Source: Schistocephalus solidus (Eukaryota > Platyhelminthes > Cestoda > Diphyllobothriidea > Diphyllobothriidae). Taken from it: 64,000 nucleotides of DNA. Shown here piece by piece: positions 32,236 through 45,130 of this stretch; within the stretch, counting starts at the first letter, position 1; every line of letters begins with the position of its first letter. Below the pieces are notes generated by a model. That model saw only the letters and a list, made by a program, of their open reading frames with translations, did not search any database and was not told the origin of the DNA. The DNA is taken from NCBI GenBank assembly GCA_017591395.1, contig WEDG01000869.1:54845-118844 (forward strand). Reading direction: 5' to 3'. A program made the translations under genes and the position numbers.

Positions 32236-33844
32236 GTTCGGACGCCTGTCGTGGACAGCCGGCCGAAATGCTTATACTAGGTCTCCTCGGGTGCCCCGAC
32301 CGTTGTAATAAAACCACAGGGCAGCGGTGATAATACAACCTACTTAATTGCGGCTCATGGTCTTCGCGCTAAAATACCGTCATCGGGCTCGGTGGTAGTT
32401 TTTTTTTCAGTATTCGGTGTGCCAAGTCTCAACTCTCCGCACTCAGATGGCGCCGTTTTCTGCTGCTTTACGACCACTTATTGGACAGGCGTAAGGGTCT
32501 ATTGCACATGTTGCGGTTATTCAAGGTTGTTCCCGTATCCGACGCTCGTGAACTCGCCGAAGGGCCTGCAACTAAGTCAGCAGTTCCGCTCGTTTTTTAG
32601 GTGAGATCTGCATTCTGGCCATGGCAACCTTGGACACTTGTTTCACGGCTTTTCGAGAGAGAGAGAGAGAGCGAGAGAGAGAGAGAGAATGATCATACAC
32701 CTACGCATTTCACTGATTGATTTTTTGAAAAAAATTTGACGTATAAAAGTCGTGGCTCGTGAGGTTGTCTACTGACTGACCAACTCCATGCGTCTGTGAA
32801 CTGAGGGTGAGGATGTCATACTAAATCGTTTGGCAGCAGGAGGTCGATTAATTTGGGAGTCGCCACTGTCCTAAAAATATGCTAAACGCTTTTGCGCTGG
32901 AACATTTTTGAGCTGTTATACTTCCCCAGCTATTATGCTTGTTTTCCTTAACGAGCATATAACTAAAATTTACTAGACAAGAATTTTAATTGAAATATGG
33001 GCGCTAATTTTAAAAATGTAGTATTCTATAAAACGATCTTATTAGGGCAGATTTACAATCCTGGCCGAAGGAAAATCAGCTTTAGTTGGATGATTATATG
33101 ACCGTATTATCAGCTTCAATGTATTGTGACGAACAGACTTGCAGTGCATACGTTTTAGGTCAGGTCATTCGAAATTAAAATTGTTAATTGGTATATTCAG
33201 GTTAGGCGGCCACCCTATTATTTTAATTTTTAACTTTCCTCGGTCAACGGTAACCCTGGCCTTCCAATTAGGATCTGATCACATCACATCTGACCATCAC
33301 ATGACAGTGACGCGTTCCGATCCGTTCTAGTTGCAGGACAAGCAAATGAGCTGAGGGTCTACAGACCACACAGGATGGATCACTGCGGGCCACTATTAGG
33401 GTTAAAAGTAAATATTCCCGATTAATGTTGATATTACAGTCTTGTCCTTGTCGTTCTTGGTAAACACTTGTCAAAGTGCTCAGTGTTTGATTAAAATAAG
33501 AAGAATGGGGTACATAGGACAAAGTTAGGACGGAAAATGGAACGTACTCCTACTTTCACATGCTACGCAATCCAAGATAGCGTCCAAAGCTAATTAGAAA
33601 AAATCTTTTCTGTTTTCGTCATTTTTTTCAAAATTAATATATCCGTTTCCCGTCATCTGTTCCTTACTGTCTTCTGCCTCTTTCAAAATAACTTTCGAAT
33701 TCCGCTAGCGTTGCGCCGCAGATGAAAGGTCAGATGTAAGGTTTCAAAGGCAGGCTTAATAGGCATCTGTGAAATGCCCCAATGACCATGAAGTCAGGAT
33801 TCAAATGATTTAGATGCGACGAAAATCCCCATCATTCGTTTATG

Positions 33845-34145
33845 GACGCTCACCGATTTTTAACGGAACTCGATCGTCCCACTCTGCCTTGGGGCTCAGT
33901 CTCGAGCCGCGCCAAAAGCCACACAGCGGCCAGTAGCAGTAGTAGAGGCCGATTAATAATGCCATTCCAGTTGCGTACGTGGCTGCCACGACGTGAGACT
34001 GTGCATAGGCGTGTCACTACACCCTTAAGTTTGTGTGCGGTGTTTGCTATGAATAGGCAGATTAACAATGCCAACAAAGACACGGGTGACTGGAATGGCC
34101 ATTTCTGGCTTATTAGACTTAATCAGCCAGTCATAAAACAAACCC
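33845..34145 (-). repeat. SINE family 1, reverse half of an inverted pair
   Basis: Reverse tail ('CGCTCACCGATTTTTAACGG', 'CTTGGGGCTCAGTCTCGAG'), then the reverse body 'TGGCTTATTAGACTTAATC' and 'AACCCAAGTGGTGCC'. It joins the forward copy at 34146 where its head should start. The 110 aa frame across it is not a gene. Confidence 0.75.
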
Positions 34146-34410
34146 AAGTGGTGCCTAAATGGTTAGAGCGTTGAACTTCTAATCAACAGGTCGCGGGTTT
34201 GAGCCTCGGGTGGGGCAACACCTGGGGTTGGGTATGCTAATGAACCAGCAATGACCATTCTAGTCTCTCTGTCTTTTTCGGTATTGTTAATCGGCCTCTA
34301 TTACTACTTGCCACTGTGCGGTGGCTGGTGAGGCTGGAGAAGAGTTCTAAGGCAGAGAGGGTCGAGTGAGTTCCGTTAGCGATCGGTGAGCGTTCATCAA
34401 CAAATGGGGA
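34146..34410 (+). repeat. SINE family 1, forward half of the inverted pair
   Basis: A-box region 'TAAATGGTTAGAGCG', B box 'GGTCGCGGGTTTGAGCC', body 'AACCAGCAATGACCATTC', then a complete tail ending 'GTTCCGTTAGCGATCGGTGAG'. Together with 33845-34145 it makes a near-palindrome of about 560 bp. Confidence 0.75.
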
Positions 34411-34654
34411 CAGTGTCCACTCGTGATCTCAAACTTCGGCCGGAGCAGGTTAACCCCTAGTGAAGGGTTGGTCACTGGGAAATGGCCGTCTGTGTCTGCC
34501 CTTCCATAAGCTATTCTGGCCGCGTATATAATCAGTGTTGTATAAAGAAGCTAAAAGTATACCAGAGCGGGTAGCCACAAAGGCGCAAGCAGATTTGCAC
34601 AGCGTCGTTTCGAACTTGTTTTGTGTGCATTAGGCCAACTGCCACCTACAAAAT

Positions 34655-34935
34655 GGAAACAAAAACGTACACAAGCACACGGCGCGGGTGATGGTACCAA
34701 GACGGCATCTAACAGACGGTGACTGAGCACATTATCGAAACGTAGTTTATCAGTGCCTCGTCACCTTGCGAAAGATCAGCTACTTACTCGTACAGTACGA
34801 GGCGTACCTCAGTCCATTGGCGGCCCGAAGTAAACAAACCCCCTGGTAAGTCGCATGCAACCACTTGCGGGCCCAAACTTACCCAGTCTATGCTAGCAGA
34901 GGGTGTGCGGGTGTGTGCGCCTCCACGATAACCTG
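34655..34935 (+). repeat. Diverged relative of the foldback repeat at 16.65 kb
   Basis: Shares, in the same order, a 'GGAAACAAAAACGTAC' block, 'GCACATTATCGAAACGTAG' (compare GCACTTCATCGAACCGAG) and 'CAGTGCCTCGTCACC'. 'GGCGGCCCGAAGTAAACAAA' (compare GTGGCTTCCCGAAGCAAACAA) follows. No inverted partner here. Confidence 0.5.
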
Positions 34936-35039
34936 CGGTAAACCACCGGAGGCTAAACCATATCAACGCACACTACCTACACCAATATATAGACAACACC
35001 TTCACCATCATCTTGTACCTGTGAACATCACGATTTCCT

Positions 35040-36170
35040 AGAAATCGTGGCTTGAAAAGTTGCCAATCCAACTCTTACACCAATTCACACCGTCGGCCAA
35101 ATGTATGGGCTGTTTACGTTGAGTGGCTGACCAGTGGACGGGAGTCAGACGGCGATGGCTCCTCCGTATCCCCTAATTTAGAGAATCCTGGTGTGTGCGT
35201 TACGGGGGCCAGGTCGTGCTGTGGCGCGCGAAGGTAGGTACGTCGACCTGTCAGCCAATGCGCCCACCCCCACATCAGACAACTGACCGGCTCAGACGGT
35301 GGTCTGATTGTGGGGCTGGGGGAGAGAGTAAGGTCGACAGCTCAGCGCATTTTACTCACTACAAACAAGCTGACGCGCTTGAAACTATCACGGTGTGCTA
35401 AAAGCCGTGACTTGGAAGGTTGCCAACTGACGGTAAAACTCGGACAACGTGGTCAGCCAAATGTGTGTAGTGTGGAGTGGCTGTCTGGTGGACCGAGAAT
35501 CAGGCTGCAATGGCTCCTTCACAATGTGAATTTTATGGCACTCCCACTCCGTGAAATCCGAGCCAGGTGTGGTGGTACGCCCAGGGGCGGCTCCAGCCGT
35601 GCCAGCCGCCTGCGCCCTCCTCCATCTCCGGTCTCCTTGACTCTGTCATGACACCAGGCTCAGGTGGGGGAGGAGGAGAGAGTGCGGTAGATGCGGCGCA
35701 AGTCAAACATCACCTTAAACTAAATCACGCGCAAATCACAGTCCCTGCACCATCCTTCCGTGGAGCATACGGTGGACATCGTCGGACTACGACGGTCAAA
35801 CTGTCGTGTGTGTGTGCCCCCTAAACGGGTCACGTGGTATATGCGTTGGATCAACACGGCGGCCTTATCAGGGCACAGCAGGCGTTATTAGGGTTGCACT
35901 CCCATGACAAATGCCGAACATGGGGGGTGTGGTTGCACGTCCAGAGGCGGCTCCGGCCGCGCCAGCCACCTGTGTCCTCTCCCATCTCCGGTCTTCTTGA
36001 CTCTGTCATGACACCGGGCTCAAGTGGGGAGGAGAGAGTGCGGTAGCTGCAGCGCAAGGCTACTATCACTTAAAAATAATCCACACGCAAATCACAGTCC
36101 CTGAACAACCATGGCGTGAAGCATACGGTGGACATCGTCGGACTACGACGGTCAAACGGTCGTTTCTGTG
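35040..36170 (-). repeat. Modular repeats in reverse: B fragment, full B, full A
   Basis: 35040-35175 is part of a B tail. 35265-35817 is a complete reverse B unit, and 35818-36170 a reverse A unit sharing its boundary with it ('GTGTGTGCCCCCTAAACGGG'). Here A and B sit head to tail as in 1-2850, so mixed arrays of both forms move or amplify together. Confidence 0.75.
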
Positions 36171-36489
36171 TGTTTGGTTCAGTGTAGAGTGCCACGAGCA
36201 GCAAGCAAGGCCACGTCAGCCGATGTGCCCAACCGGCTGGCCATCCTAGAAGGAAAAGACTGAGGCCGGTACGGAGGCATCTTGCGTCACAATAATCCAG
36301 CAAAATCTGTGTTAGAAGAAATTTGTGTGCGTTTGAAATATCACGTTACGGTAGAAGTCATGAATTTAAAGATTACCAGTGTACGGGATAAATACTTTCT
36401 CTCTCAGAAGGAGGGTTGGGCCTCAATTGCTCTGTCAGCATATCCCCTTTACAACGACGTTCACTTCAGGGAGATTCGGATCCGTGAGA

Positions 36490-38480
36490 GGCAGCCGATT
36501 TTAAGCCACGTCAGTAACCGAGCCCACTCTCATCCCCTAGTCAGCTTGAGCTAGGCGGGTCACTGGGACGCGACAGAGAGGAACGAGCCAGGACAATCCG
36601 GCGCTTAGTCTTTTCACTATCAGACAAACAAACACTGTCTTAAACCCCATTACGACGGGCTATCTCGGTTTCACGCCACCCTGATGGCCAGACTGCATTG
36701 GTGCAGTTATGGCATTCTCATGTACGTGAGCCCCCAGACCTCCTCAGTGATGCCCGGTACACGTGGACTTCGGAACCAGGTCATGCGTGGTACGCATACA
36801 CCGGCTGTCTACCTCTATTGGTTACTGCGCCCACGCCCACCTTCGGTAGGTTGAACTTTGTCGTGTCGTCGTAACATGGCAGATGCTTGAAAAGTTAATG
36901 AGGAAGATGAGGCACAGGCCTGCCTCACTGTAAACAATTCACGTGTAAACCATCACTGCGTCTTCTTGCGGACAGTGACCGTCCTCGTCGCTTGCGAGGG
37001 ACGAACTAATTCACTGGGTGCCTCGGAAGGATATGCAACTCCGGTAGAGTATCGGCGGCTTCAAACATCGACCTACCCGAAATTGGTCATTCCGCTTTAG
37101 TATCACCCGATTCAAAATCTAATCTGAAACGACAAAAATCCGCAAGAATTACAGCGACCACGGCTCTGAAGGAGATTCGAGTGGGTTACACAAACCCGGT
37201 GAGGGTAACGCGACCTGTTACTCGCACTCCACAGGATAACCGTTCGGCCGTCAATTTCGAAGATGTCCGCTATATGCCCCACAACAGACTGGTGCAGGGA
37301 CGGTGACTTGTGCTGGATTATAATAAGAGTAGACGCGTACTGCATCTACTTCACTCTCTGTTCCACTAGCCCATCTGGGCCCAGTGTCAAGACAGAGTCA
37401 AGAAGACCGGAGATGGGAGAGGGCGCCTGTCCGCGCACTATTGTCCAACACAAAAAGAACACTACAGCACTGGGAAGGGGTGGCTCGGATTCAAACTGAG
37501 TGGGAGTGCCATAAAGGCCGAATAGGGAAGGCGCCGTTGCAGTCTGACCCTCAGTCCATCAGTCGGCCACTCCGCACTCCACAGAACGCATATGACAGAA
37601 ATAAGACAGGAAAAAAAGTTATTTATTAGGGACCGCGCACACTCGTCACCAGCCGCCATTGCCTAGTCTTACCTCGAGAAAACCTTTGTTTAGACCAACG
37701 CTGTGCAGTATATCTTAATGCAACCTAATTCAGGATCGTAACAATTAGCACCGAATGATGATGACGATGATTATTAGTAGTAGTAGCATTTCAGGGCAAA
37801 AAGAATGAAGCACTGTGTGGCTGGACGGCAAAATGGGACGCCCTATGGCGTCAAACCTCAAGCGAAACCTGGATTCTTATTTATTTTGGTTGGTGTAAGA
37901 AAGCCGGTGTGCGGTGCAGGTCATAATAATCCTCATGGAGCATGGCGATCAAAGTACTACTAATTCCTATGGTAGCAGGTGATGAGGACATACACCGCGT
38001 CCTCAAGAGGACGCGACGATGTTTTGCGCGCAAATTTGTTTACAGTGAGACAGGCCTGTGCCTCCAACTACCTCATTAACTTTTCACTCATCAACTATAT
38101 TCCGTCAATAATTCGAAGTAAAAACCACCGAGGATGGATGTGTGCGCAGTAGTAAACCCAGCGGTCTCCGCGTATTATACACGAGCTGGTCCCAAAATCC
38201 ACACGTAGCAGGTTTCATCGATGGGATTATCGGGCCTTACGTAAGCGAGCACGCCATAACGGCAATTTAAAACTGAGCCATTGCAGCCTAACCCCTGGAC
38301 TTAAGTGGGATCGAGACAGCCCGTTAGTTATTAATCACCAAGTCATACATATTAGCGTGTAGTAGCAGTTTAGGAGAGCGTGTGGTTGTTTTATAGAGAC
38401 AAGATTAGGCTCCGCATTGTCCTCACTCGCTTTTCTCTCTGTCGCGTCCCAGTAGCTTTTCCGAGTCAAGCTGACAAGCC
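36490..38480. repeat. Large inverted repeat with about 450 bp diverged arms
   Basis: The left arm 36490-36960 recurs inverted at 38030-38480. Anchors are 'GGGACGCGACAGAGAG' versus 'CTCTCTGTCGCGTCCC', 'GAGGCACAGGCCTGCC...GTAAAC' versus 'GTTTACAGTGAGACAGGCC', and 'AAGTTAATGAGG' versus 'CCTCATTAACTT'. The arms enclose 1.07 kb that includes a form B copy (37241-37590, forward, truncated). Neither arm encodes a protein. Possibly two opposed copies of one repeat, or one foldback element. Confidence 0.65.
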
Positions 38481-39734
38481 AGTGTGAGGTTCGGCACACC
38501 GGATAAGATGGCAAAAAATTACGTCCAACTCAGATCATAGGCATGCCCGACTGCGGTGGGACGAACGTAGACTATAAGCCAATATGGCCTCCAATCTTAT
38601 CGAGAGCAACAGTGGCACTTGGTTTGGACAACGGATTGGAAGCAAACATGTACACAGACACTTTTAATTTTGCTCACATGTGAGATCTATGTTAAGGGTA
38701 AGCAGCACAATCGAACCGAAGGTTCATCAATTCCCGTTGGGTCAGGGTTCGCTCGAGTTTGTACTTCCACGAGAACAGACGGATAACTCTTCACTTAGAT
38801 TTTCAGTGCAAACACCGGTCAAAGACCACAGATTTCGCAGCCACAGGAATGTCAATACAAGCACTTGCCACCCAGATCGCATCCTACCAGGTGTGCTGAG
38901 GATGATAACATTCGAAATACCATGCGCGTGGACAGAGGCCCATCTGCCCGTCTCATCTCCTAACTGTGTGCTCTAAGTGGATCAAAACGAGACAAGGGGG
39001 CGAGAGAATGATGCTGTACACGTTTTCCTGGCCCGATTCAAGTTAACGCAGAAGACAGCACCAGTGGTTCTTATCACTAGTTATGAATAATCCCCTGTGT
39101 GACGGTAACGAAGCCCGGTAGCTATATCACAGTATACGGGCAAGCAATATACACATGCGGATTGCTGGGGTTGCAACACGGAAGTAGATTCGCGAACTCG
39201 GCGCGTGGGAAAGAGAGGGGATCGCCCTCAGGTGTTGAGAAATGATAGTCACTATTTAGGCCTCTGCAATCACCGTCGTCATCGCCTGCTTCACTATCTG
39301 CCCATGCGATCCCGATGGCCGAATCTTGACCGCGCAGCACTAGAAAAATTCAGAGTATTTCGAGGAGAAAGGAACAAAAGGGAAAGAATGGGTTCGAAAA
39401 ATCCGGTAACTCTTCAGCAGCGTTCACTCGAATTAAATAGAATTTTCGGAAACAAAGTAACTAATCACAGAGCACAGAATTCCTTCGATGTATATTTCTA
39501 TATCATACAAGTTAACGAAGAAAATGCAAAGCAAGTTCGTTTGGTTAAAAAATCCCACTAGCCTACTTCACCATTGCGTCTCAATAGTGTTTAGCGGTCA
39601 TCGTCAGGTGTGTTTCAAGTAAGGCGATGGCAAAGATTGAGGCTGCAATAAGAAAAATGCCTATTGAATGAACAAGGACGCCAACTATCTGCAAGACAAA
39701 TTTCCTTGCTGGAAGTGCCTTAATCGATCGGGTT

Positions 39735-39900
39735 ACGGGACATGTTCATCTTGTTTTGGGTCTTATGGCTCGATCCAGAGCCGCGCATATGGTCGCACAG
39801 CGACTAGTAGTATACGTAGAAGTGGACGAAATCAAGACAAGGGAGATTAGGGTGGCCATTTCTGGCTTATTAGCCGTTGTCAGTCAGCCTTACCCTGATC
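39735..39900 (-). repeat. SINE family 1, reverse fragment
   Basis: Reverse tail 'GCTCGATCCAGAGCCGCGC' with 'CGCACAGCGACTAGTAGTA', then body 'TGGCTTATTAGCCGTTGTC'. The head is missing. The open frame at 39756-40151 overlaps it by chance. 38485-39730 has no recognised feature. Confidence 0.65.
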
Positions 39901-40194
39901 ACCAAAATTATTGGATATTTAACAAATTTTTAACAGTCACGCCTCCTGAAACAGTAATTGTTGAAGCCTTGCGCTTGTTTGTAAGGTTCATGCTCTTGCA
40001 AAGTACTCTGATAATAAGTTACTCTTTCAAAAAGATACGCAGCCAATTTTTGCCCTCACATATAGATGTTGCGATCATCAACCATAAAAAAGAGATAGAG
40101 CAAACGTCTCATGTTTGGTTGGTCAGAGAGCTTCTGTTGAGTTGCATTTGAACATCGATAGACGTAGCTGTCTCTGTTTGGCTCCCCTGTACAC

Positions 40195-40562
40195 ACGCAA
40201 TAGTTCGACCGTCGATTCCGACGATGTCCACCGTATGCTCCACGGAAGGGTGGAGCAGGGACGGTGACTTGCGCGTGAATTAGTTTTAAGTGATAGTAGC
40301 CTTGCGCTGCAGCTACCGCACTCTCTCCTCCTCCCCCACCTGAGGCCGGTGTCAAGACAGAGTCAAGAAGACCGGAGGCGGGAGAGAACGCAGATGGGTG
40401 GCGCGGCCGGGTCCCCTAATTCCTAACCGCCCTAGGCGTGCCAGCACACCTCCCATGTTCGGCATTTGTTGGCGGAGCGCAACCCGAATAACGCATGCCG
40501 TGCCTTGATGTGGCCCCCATGTTGGTCCAACGCATCTACCACGTGGCCCGTTTAGGGTGCAA
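40195..40562 (+). repeat. Modular dispersed repeat, form A (complete single copy)
   Basis: Head 'AGTTCGACCGTCGATTCCG' through the A tail to 'ACGTGGCCCGTTTAGGGTGC'. About 368 bp, isolated rather than in an array. Another isolated complete copy lies at 51924-52291. Confidence 0.75.
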
Positions 40563-40894
40563 CCTGTACACACACCCCGATCAGGCGATGAGACGTACCA
40601 GAAACCCTCGTATGCTGCAACGCGCGATTCGAAGCGTTTAGACGCTGCACCAAGTGGAGACAATGGGATGACCACTTTGTAAAATTAAGACTAGGGCAAA
40701 CAGCCAATTTAGCAGAGAGATTAGCTCTCACGGTTACCTGGTAAACACAAAACTTTCGGGTCTCAAGTATTAGTGAAAGCGTGGCTAGCTGGAGAGGGCA
40801 TGAAAGATTCTGAAACAGATACTGTCCCAAGCTACCTTGCCTTCTTCGGTGTGCCTTAATTGTAACCGCAATGAAAAAAAATAAGAAAAGGAAG

Positions 40895-41955
40895 TAGTAG
40901 TAGCAGCAGTAGTGATTAGTAGTAAAGTTGAAGTAGTACTATAAGTAGTAGTATTAGTAGTAGTAGCATAAGTAGTAGTAGTGGTAGAAGTAGTAGTAGC
41001 AGTAGTATGATAAGTAACATTAGTAGAAGAAGTATGATTAGTATAAGTAGTAGAAGTTGAAGTAGTAGTCATAGTATTAGTAGTAGTAGTAGTAGTAGAA
41101 GCATAAGTAGTAGTAGTAGTAGCAGTAGTATGATTAGTAGTAGTAGCATAAGTAGTAGTATTAGCAGAATTAGTAGTAGAAGTAGAAGTAATAGTAGTAG
41201 AAGAAGAAGTAGTAGTAGCAGTAGTAGTAGAATTAGTAGTAGTATAAGTAATAGAATTAGTAGAAGTTGAAGCAGTAGTCATAGTATTAGAAGTAGTATA
41301 AGTAGTAGTATTAGCATAAGTATTAGTAGTGGAAGTAGTAGTAGTAGTAGTAGAAGAAATAGTAGTAGTATCAGTAGTAGTATAAGTAGTAGTAGTAGTA
41401 GTGGTAGAAGTAGGAACAGTAGCATGATAAGTACAGAAGCAGTAGAAGTATGATTAGTATAGAGTCAGAAGTAGTAGTCATAGCATTATAGTAGCATTAG
41501 CAGCAGCAGCAAGCATAGCAGTAGCAGTAGCAGCAGTAGCATGATTAGACGTAGCGTATAAGCAGTAGTATTAGCAGAACTAGCAGTAGAAGTAGCAATC
41601 AGTAGCAGAAGAAGAAGTAGTAGCAGCAGCAGTAGCAGAACTAGTAGTAGCATAAGTAATAGAATTAGTAGAAGTTGAAGCCAGTAGTCATAGTATTAAA
41701 GTAGTATAGTAGTAGTATTAGCATAAGCATTAGTAGCATGGAAGTAGTAGTAGTAGCAGTAGAAGAAATAGCAGTCAGTAGCAGCAGGGTATAAGCAGAG
41801 AGAGTAGCAGGGTAGTAGTAGAAGCAGTAGTAATATAAGTAGTATTAGTAGTAGTAGAAGTAGTAGTAGAAAAAGAAGTAGTAGTAGAAGTAGTAGTAGT
41901 GTCAGTAGAAGTATTAGCAGTAGTATTAGTAGTAGTAATAGTAGTAGTAGGGGAA
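40895..41955. repeat. About 1.05 kb imperfect TAG/AGT trinucleotide tract
   Basis: Almost entirely AGT, AGC, AGA, TAA and ATA triplets. Two stretches near 41050-41270 and 41530-41700 repeat the same longer pattern ('GTAGAAGTTGAAG...AGTAGTCATAGTATTA'), so the tract also has higher-order duplication. The Thr/Ser/Asn-rich frames on the minus strand (165 aa and 76 aa) are translations of this tract, not a protein gene. Confidence 0.9.
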
Positions 41956-42639
41956 CACACCCTGAGGCTCTGTGAGCGAATTAATTGTTCCAGACTAAGC
42001 TGCATTCGCCTAAGAATGACATATGTTCAGCATTGTGTACAGAACACAAACAGACACACGCACGTGCGCAACTAAATATGCACCCAAACACACCAAAGAA
42101 CACCAGCAGTTGTGAACTGATTATGTGCCTGGCCTTTATGGTCTTCGGCATCTAGAGGAACAGAAGTTGAGTGTTGGTCTTCGTGCAATTAAAATAAATA
42201 AACCATGCAGCTCGTGTGATGTAGATAGAAGACAACATCACGCAAACAAGCAGATTCACAATCACGAAGAAGGTCCAGAGTTCAGAGAAAATTAATAGGA
42301 GGGTTGGTGTTTGACCAGACATAACACAAAGGTACTTTGAAGTACTATCCTGCGGCTTACCTACTTAGCTTTCATCATTTTGTGGGAATATAAGGCCGAG
42401 TGCGGGGTGCAAATAAACGCAGCCACATTAGGTCTGAACGGGCGCTCCAATAAGTGTTAAAAATAAGTATAATAACTAATAACTAAAATAGCTCAACTAT
42501 CCCATACATTAGTTTCTCAAAACCTCTTCATGAACAGAGGGTGACTGGGTGAGGAGGATGAGGAAGGTGACCAGCATAAATAAGTCAAACAATCAACAAA
42601 TACGATAAGAGCCCCAAGAAGAGCGTTTAGGAGGCTGCG

Positions 42640-42800
42640 GTAGCTTAAAAGCACGTGGCGAAAACCGTGACGAAAAATGCAAACGTTGCGGGTTCAAGTC
42701 TCAGGTGCTGCAACACCTGAACTTGGATATGGCTGGCTGATGATGGCTGATAATCCAGAAATGATAATTCCAGTCTCCCTTACCTTTGTCGGTAATGTCT
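42640..42800 (+). repeat. SINE family 1, forward copy
   Basis: B box 'GTTGCGGGTTCAAGTCTC', body 'GCTGATAATCCAGAAATG' and 'CCAGTCTCCCTTACC'. The A box is degraded. A short reverse trace of the same family lies at 43396-43460. 41960-42639 and 42801-43390 show nothing else I recognise. Confidence 0.65.
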
Positions 42801-43524
42801 TCCAGTTAACATATATATGTATACATATGCAGTTGTAGACCACAAAATCCATCGGCTTCTGTCGTCCGCTTCAACAGTAAGTGCAAAACGCAATGCTGCG
42901 TCCGTGAGCCGACTATGAGGACTGATGGGGACAGAACGGAACGCAATTGTTAGCCAACACTGTCTCCCAACGGAGACGAAAACTAGCGAAATGATTTTGA
43001 ACGCAACCAGACAGCGACATGTGAGGTGGAATCGTAAGCCGGCGATGCCACCAAGCGAGATACAAGGACTCAAAATGACTCTCTGGACAATGTAATCAAT
43101 AAAAATTAACGTGTGAGGTACAATGTTTTGAATGCACGATTTGATATAGTGGTTGATGGTTTTTTAACCGGTCAAAGTCTAAATGACAAAAGTTACCCTG
43201 TTTCGACAGAACTGGCTGTCGTAAGCACGCCACAGCGAAGGCTGGTCTTGGTTTCATATGTTTAGTTTAGAAAACCAAGATAAAATGAATTTTGGTTGAT
43301 GGAGTCTTCTAGCACAGTTGTGAGCAGTGGCGATGTCTAAAGAAAACAACCCTGATGCCCCAGACGACGTGAGATCCTATGGCTTCCCCACTACTGAGGA
43401 AGACTGGCTTGCAGAGTCAATTCTGACTTATTGGTCATCGTCAGCCAGCCACACCACGGACTGAGGAGGCCGGCAAAAGCCCTAGCATTTTACGTAGTCT
43501 GGGGCTTCAGGCTTGTTTTCTTTA

Positions 43525-43960
43525 GATATCGCTGAAGACGCAGACGGCCAGCCTTTTGAAAATCGAAATGCCCTCCTCCTCTGCAGGAGAAGGTGCGTTA
43601 GATGCTATGGCAACCACACTCAGGGAAAAAAATATCAAAAGTAGTATGTACGTTCTCTAGTTCATTGTAAACACATTTGGCAGACTAGTATATCACCTTC
43701 AGGGCTGATGTTTCTCAGTCTTTAAAAAAATTGCCTGATTAGAAGTCCTGAGGGGTTCGCATACTGGCTTGTATAGTCGAATTCCTTCATGCAACTGTCA
43801 GTTTTCAGGTTTGATTAGCATCAGTTCTATCCAAGAGACAAACAAATATAGAGATCACTTTAGAAAAAAACATAACACTTCAAAACAGCTGAAGACGCAG
43901 ACGGCCAGCTTTTTGAAAATTGAAATACCCCCCTCCTCTGCATGAGGCGGTGCGTTAGAT
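43525..43960 (+). repeat. Direct duplication of an about 75 bp segment
   Basis: 'GCTGAAGACGCAGACGGCCAG' followed by 'TTTTGAAAAT' and 'CCTCCTCTGCA' occurs at 43531-43600 and at 43889-43957, the same orientation 358 bp apart. The second copy continues to 44060 with a reverse-head-like 'GTGGACGTCGTCGCTTGCG'. 44065-44985 has no recognised gene. Confidence 0.6.
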
Positions 43961-45008
43961 GCTTTACAAGTCTATCTCACACGCAGGCCGCCGGTGCTGT
44001 GTGCCCGCCCCATGGGGTATGCCGTGGACGTCGTCGCTTGCGCAACCGAACTGACAGATTGTAAATAAAAAAGAAACCAAATTCGATGCAGGGAGACCTC
44101 GGTAAAGTTGAGCTCCAAACGGACCACTTTACGTGGCACCACGGACAAGAAAGCAGCTCATGGGACGTTCAATTTTAAATTTGACTGTACTTACATAATC
44201 ATAGAAAGCCCGGGCTTCGTTGGAATGCTTCCAGACCTCCCGACGTTCAGGCGCCGCGCAATACAAGTCCCAAAAGACACTGCGAGAATAATGAAAAGCA
44301 GATGTTTCATTGGAAGCAGGATCAAGTAAGTAAAAATTACTTCTGACAAAACAAGGATAACCAAAGGGAGCACTTTGAATCCTTCGCCATCGCGCTCCGA
44401 GACTCCCAATCTGTCCGCTGCGATCGCGGCGGCGTTCTTCGATGTATTCTGTTTGTAGGTTTCAGTTTCACCTCGTAACTGCGGTCTTGCAGCCCACGTT
44501 GTTGGCACCACTCTCAAACACTAAAACGATAATCCCGCGAGCGCAAGAACTACGCAAGGACCAACAGACTTTTAGGGGCATTAATAACCGATTTTACGCA
44601 GTTCCTAGTTAGTCGGAGCACAGAACCAGCAAACTCGCCGTAGCAGGTTGGGGTGGAGGGAGGGATACCCGGTCGGCCACTGAGGTCATTGAAACGTCCA
44701 TTCGACCTTCTCAGCCTTGCCACTACAACCGGCTCGAATCAAATGGGGGGGGGGAGGACGACAACCCACCACCTTGATTCTATTCATGCGCAGATGAACA
44801 TATAATAACATACTAGAGACCGGGGCAAGCGGATAAACAGTCACGTGAGAGTGGCGGTCACACCTTCGGTTTGATTACAAGGCTGAGCACGGGCCTTATG
44901 GAGAGAAGCGGATAGAACGCACACCTCAGAGATCAGGTGGACGCAACCAGGTTCACTCTTGGGTCTTCTCCGCCAAGGTTTGAGGCATGATCGGCACAAT
45001 TTCTTTAT

Positions 45009-45130
45009 TCTTTCGAGGTTTCGAACTCGTACAGGAGTCCATAGTCCATAACGAAGGCAGCACCAGAACAAGTGACAGTTACTGGGGCTCCTAGCTAATC
45101 ACCGAATAATGCCGCGAATCTGGAGGTGAC
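45009..45130 (-). repeat. PLE-3 terminal repeat, 3' copy, with decayed hammerhead (class gamma)
   Basis: Matches 47549-47675 in the same orientation ('AAGGCAGCACCAGAACAAG' on the plus strand; 'GGAGGTGACTG' near the far end). The hammerhead keeps stem II GGACTC/GAGTTC and GAAA, but the CTGACGA box is lost (TGGACTA) and stem III reads CC. Confidence 0.6.

Noticed and set aside
40785..41282. 165-codon Thr/Ser/Asn-rich protein
   Set aside because: Translation of the trinucleotide tract.
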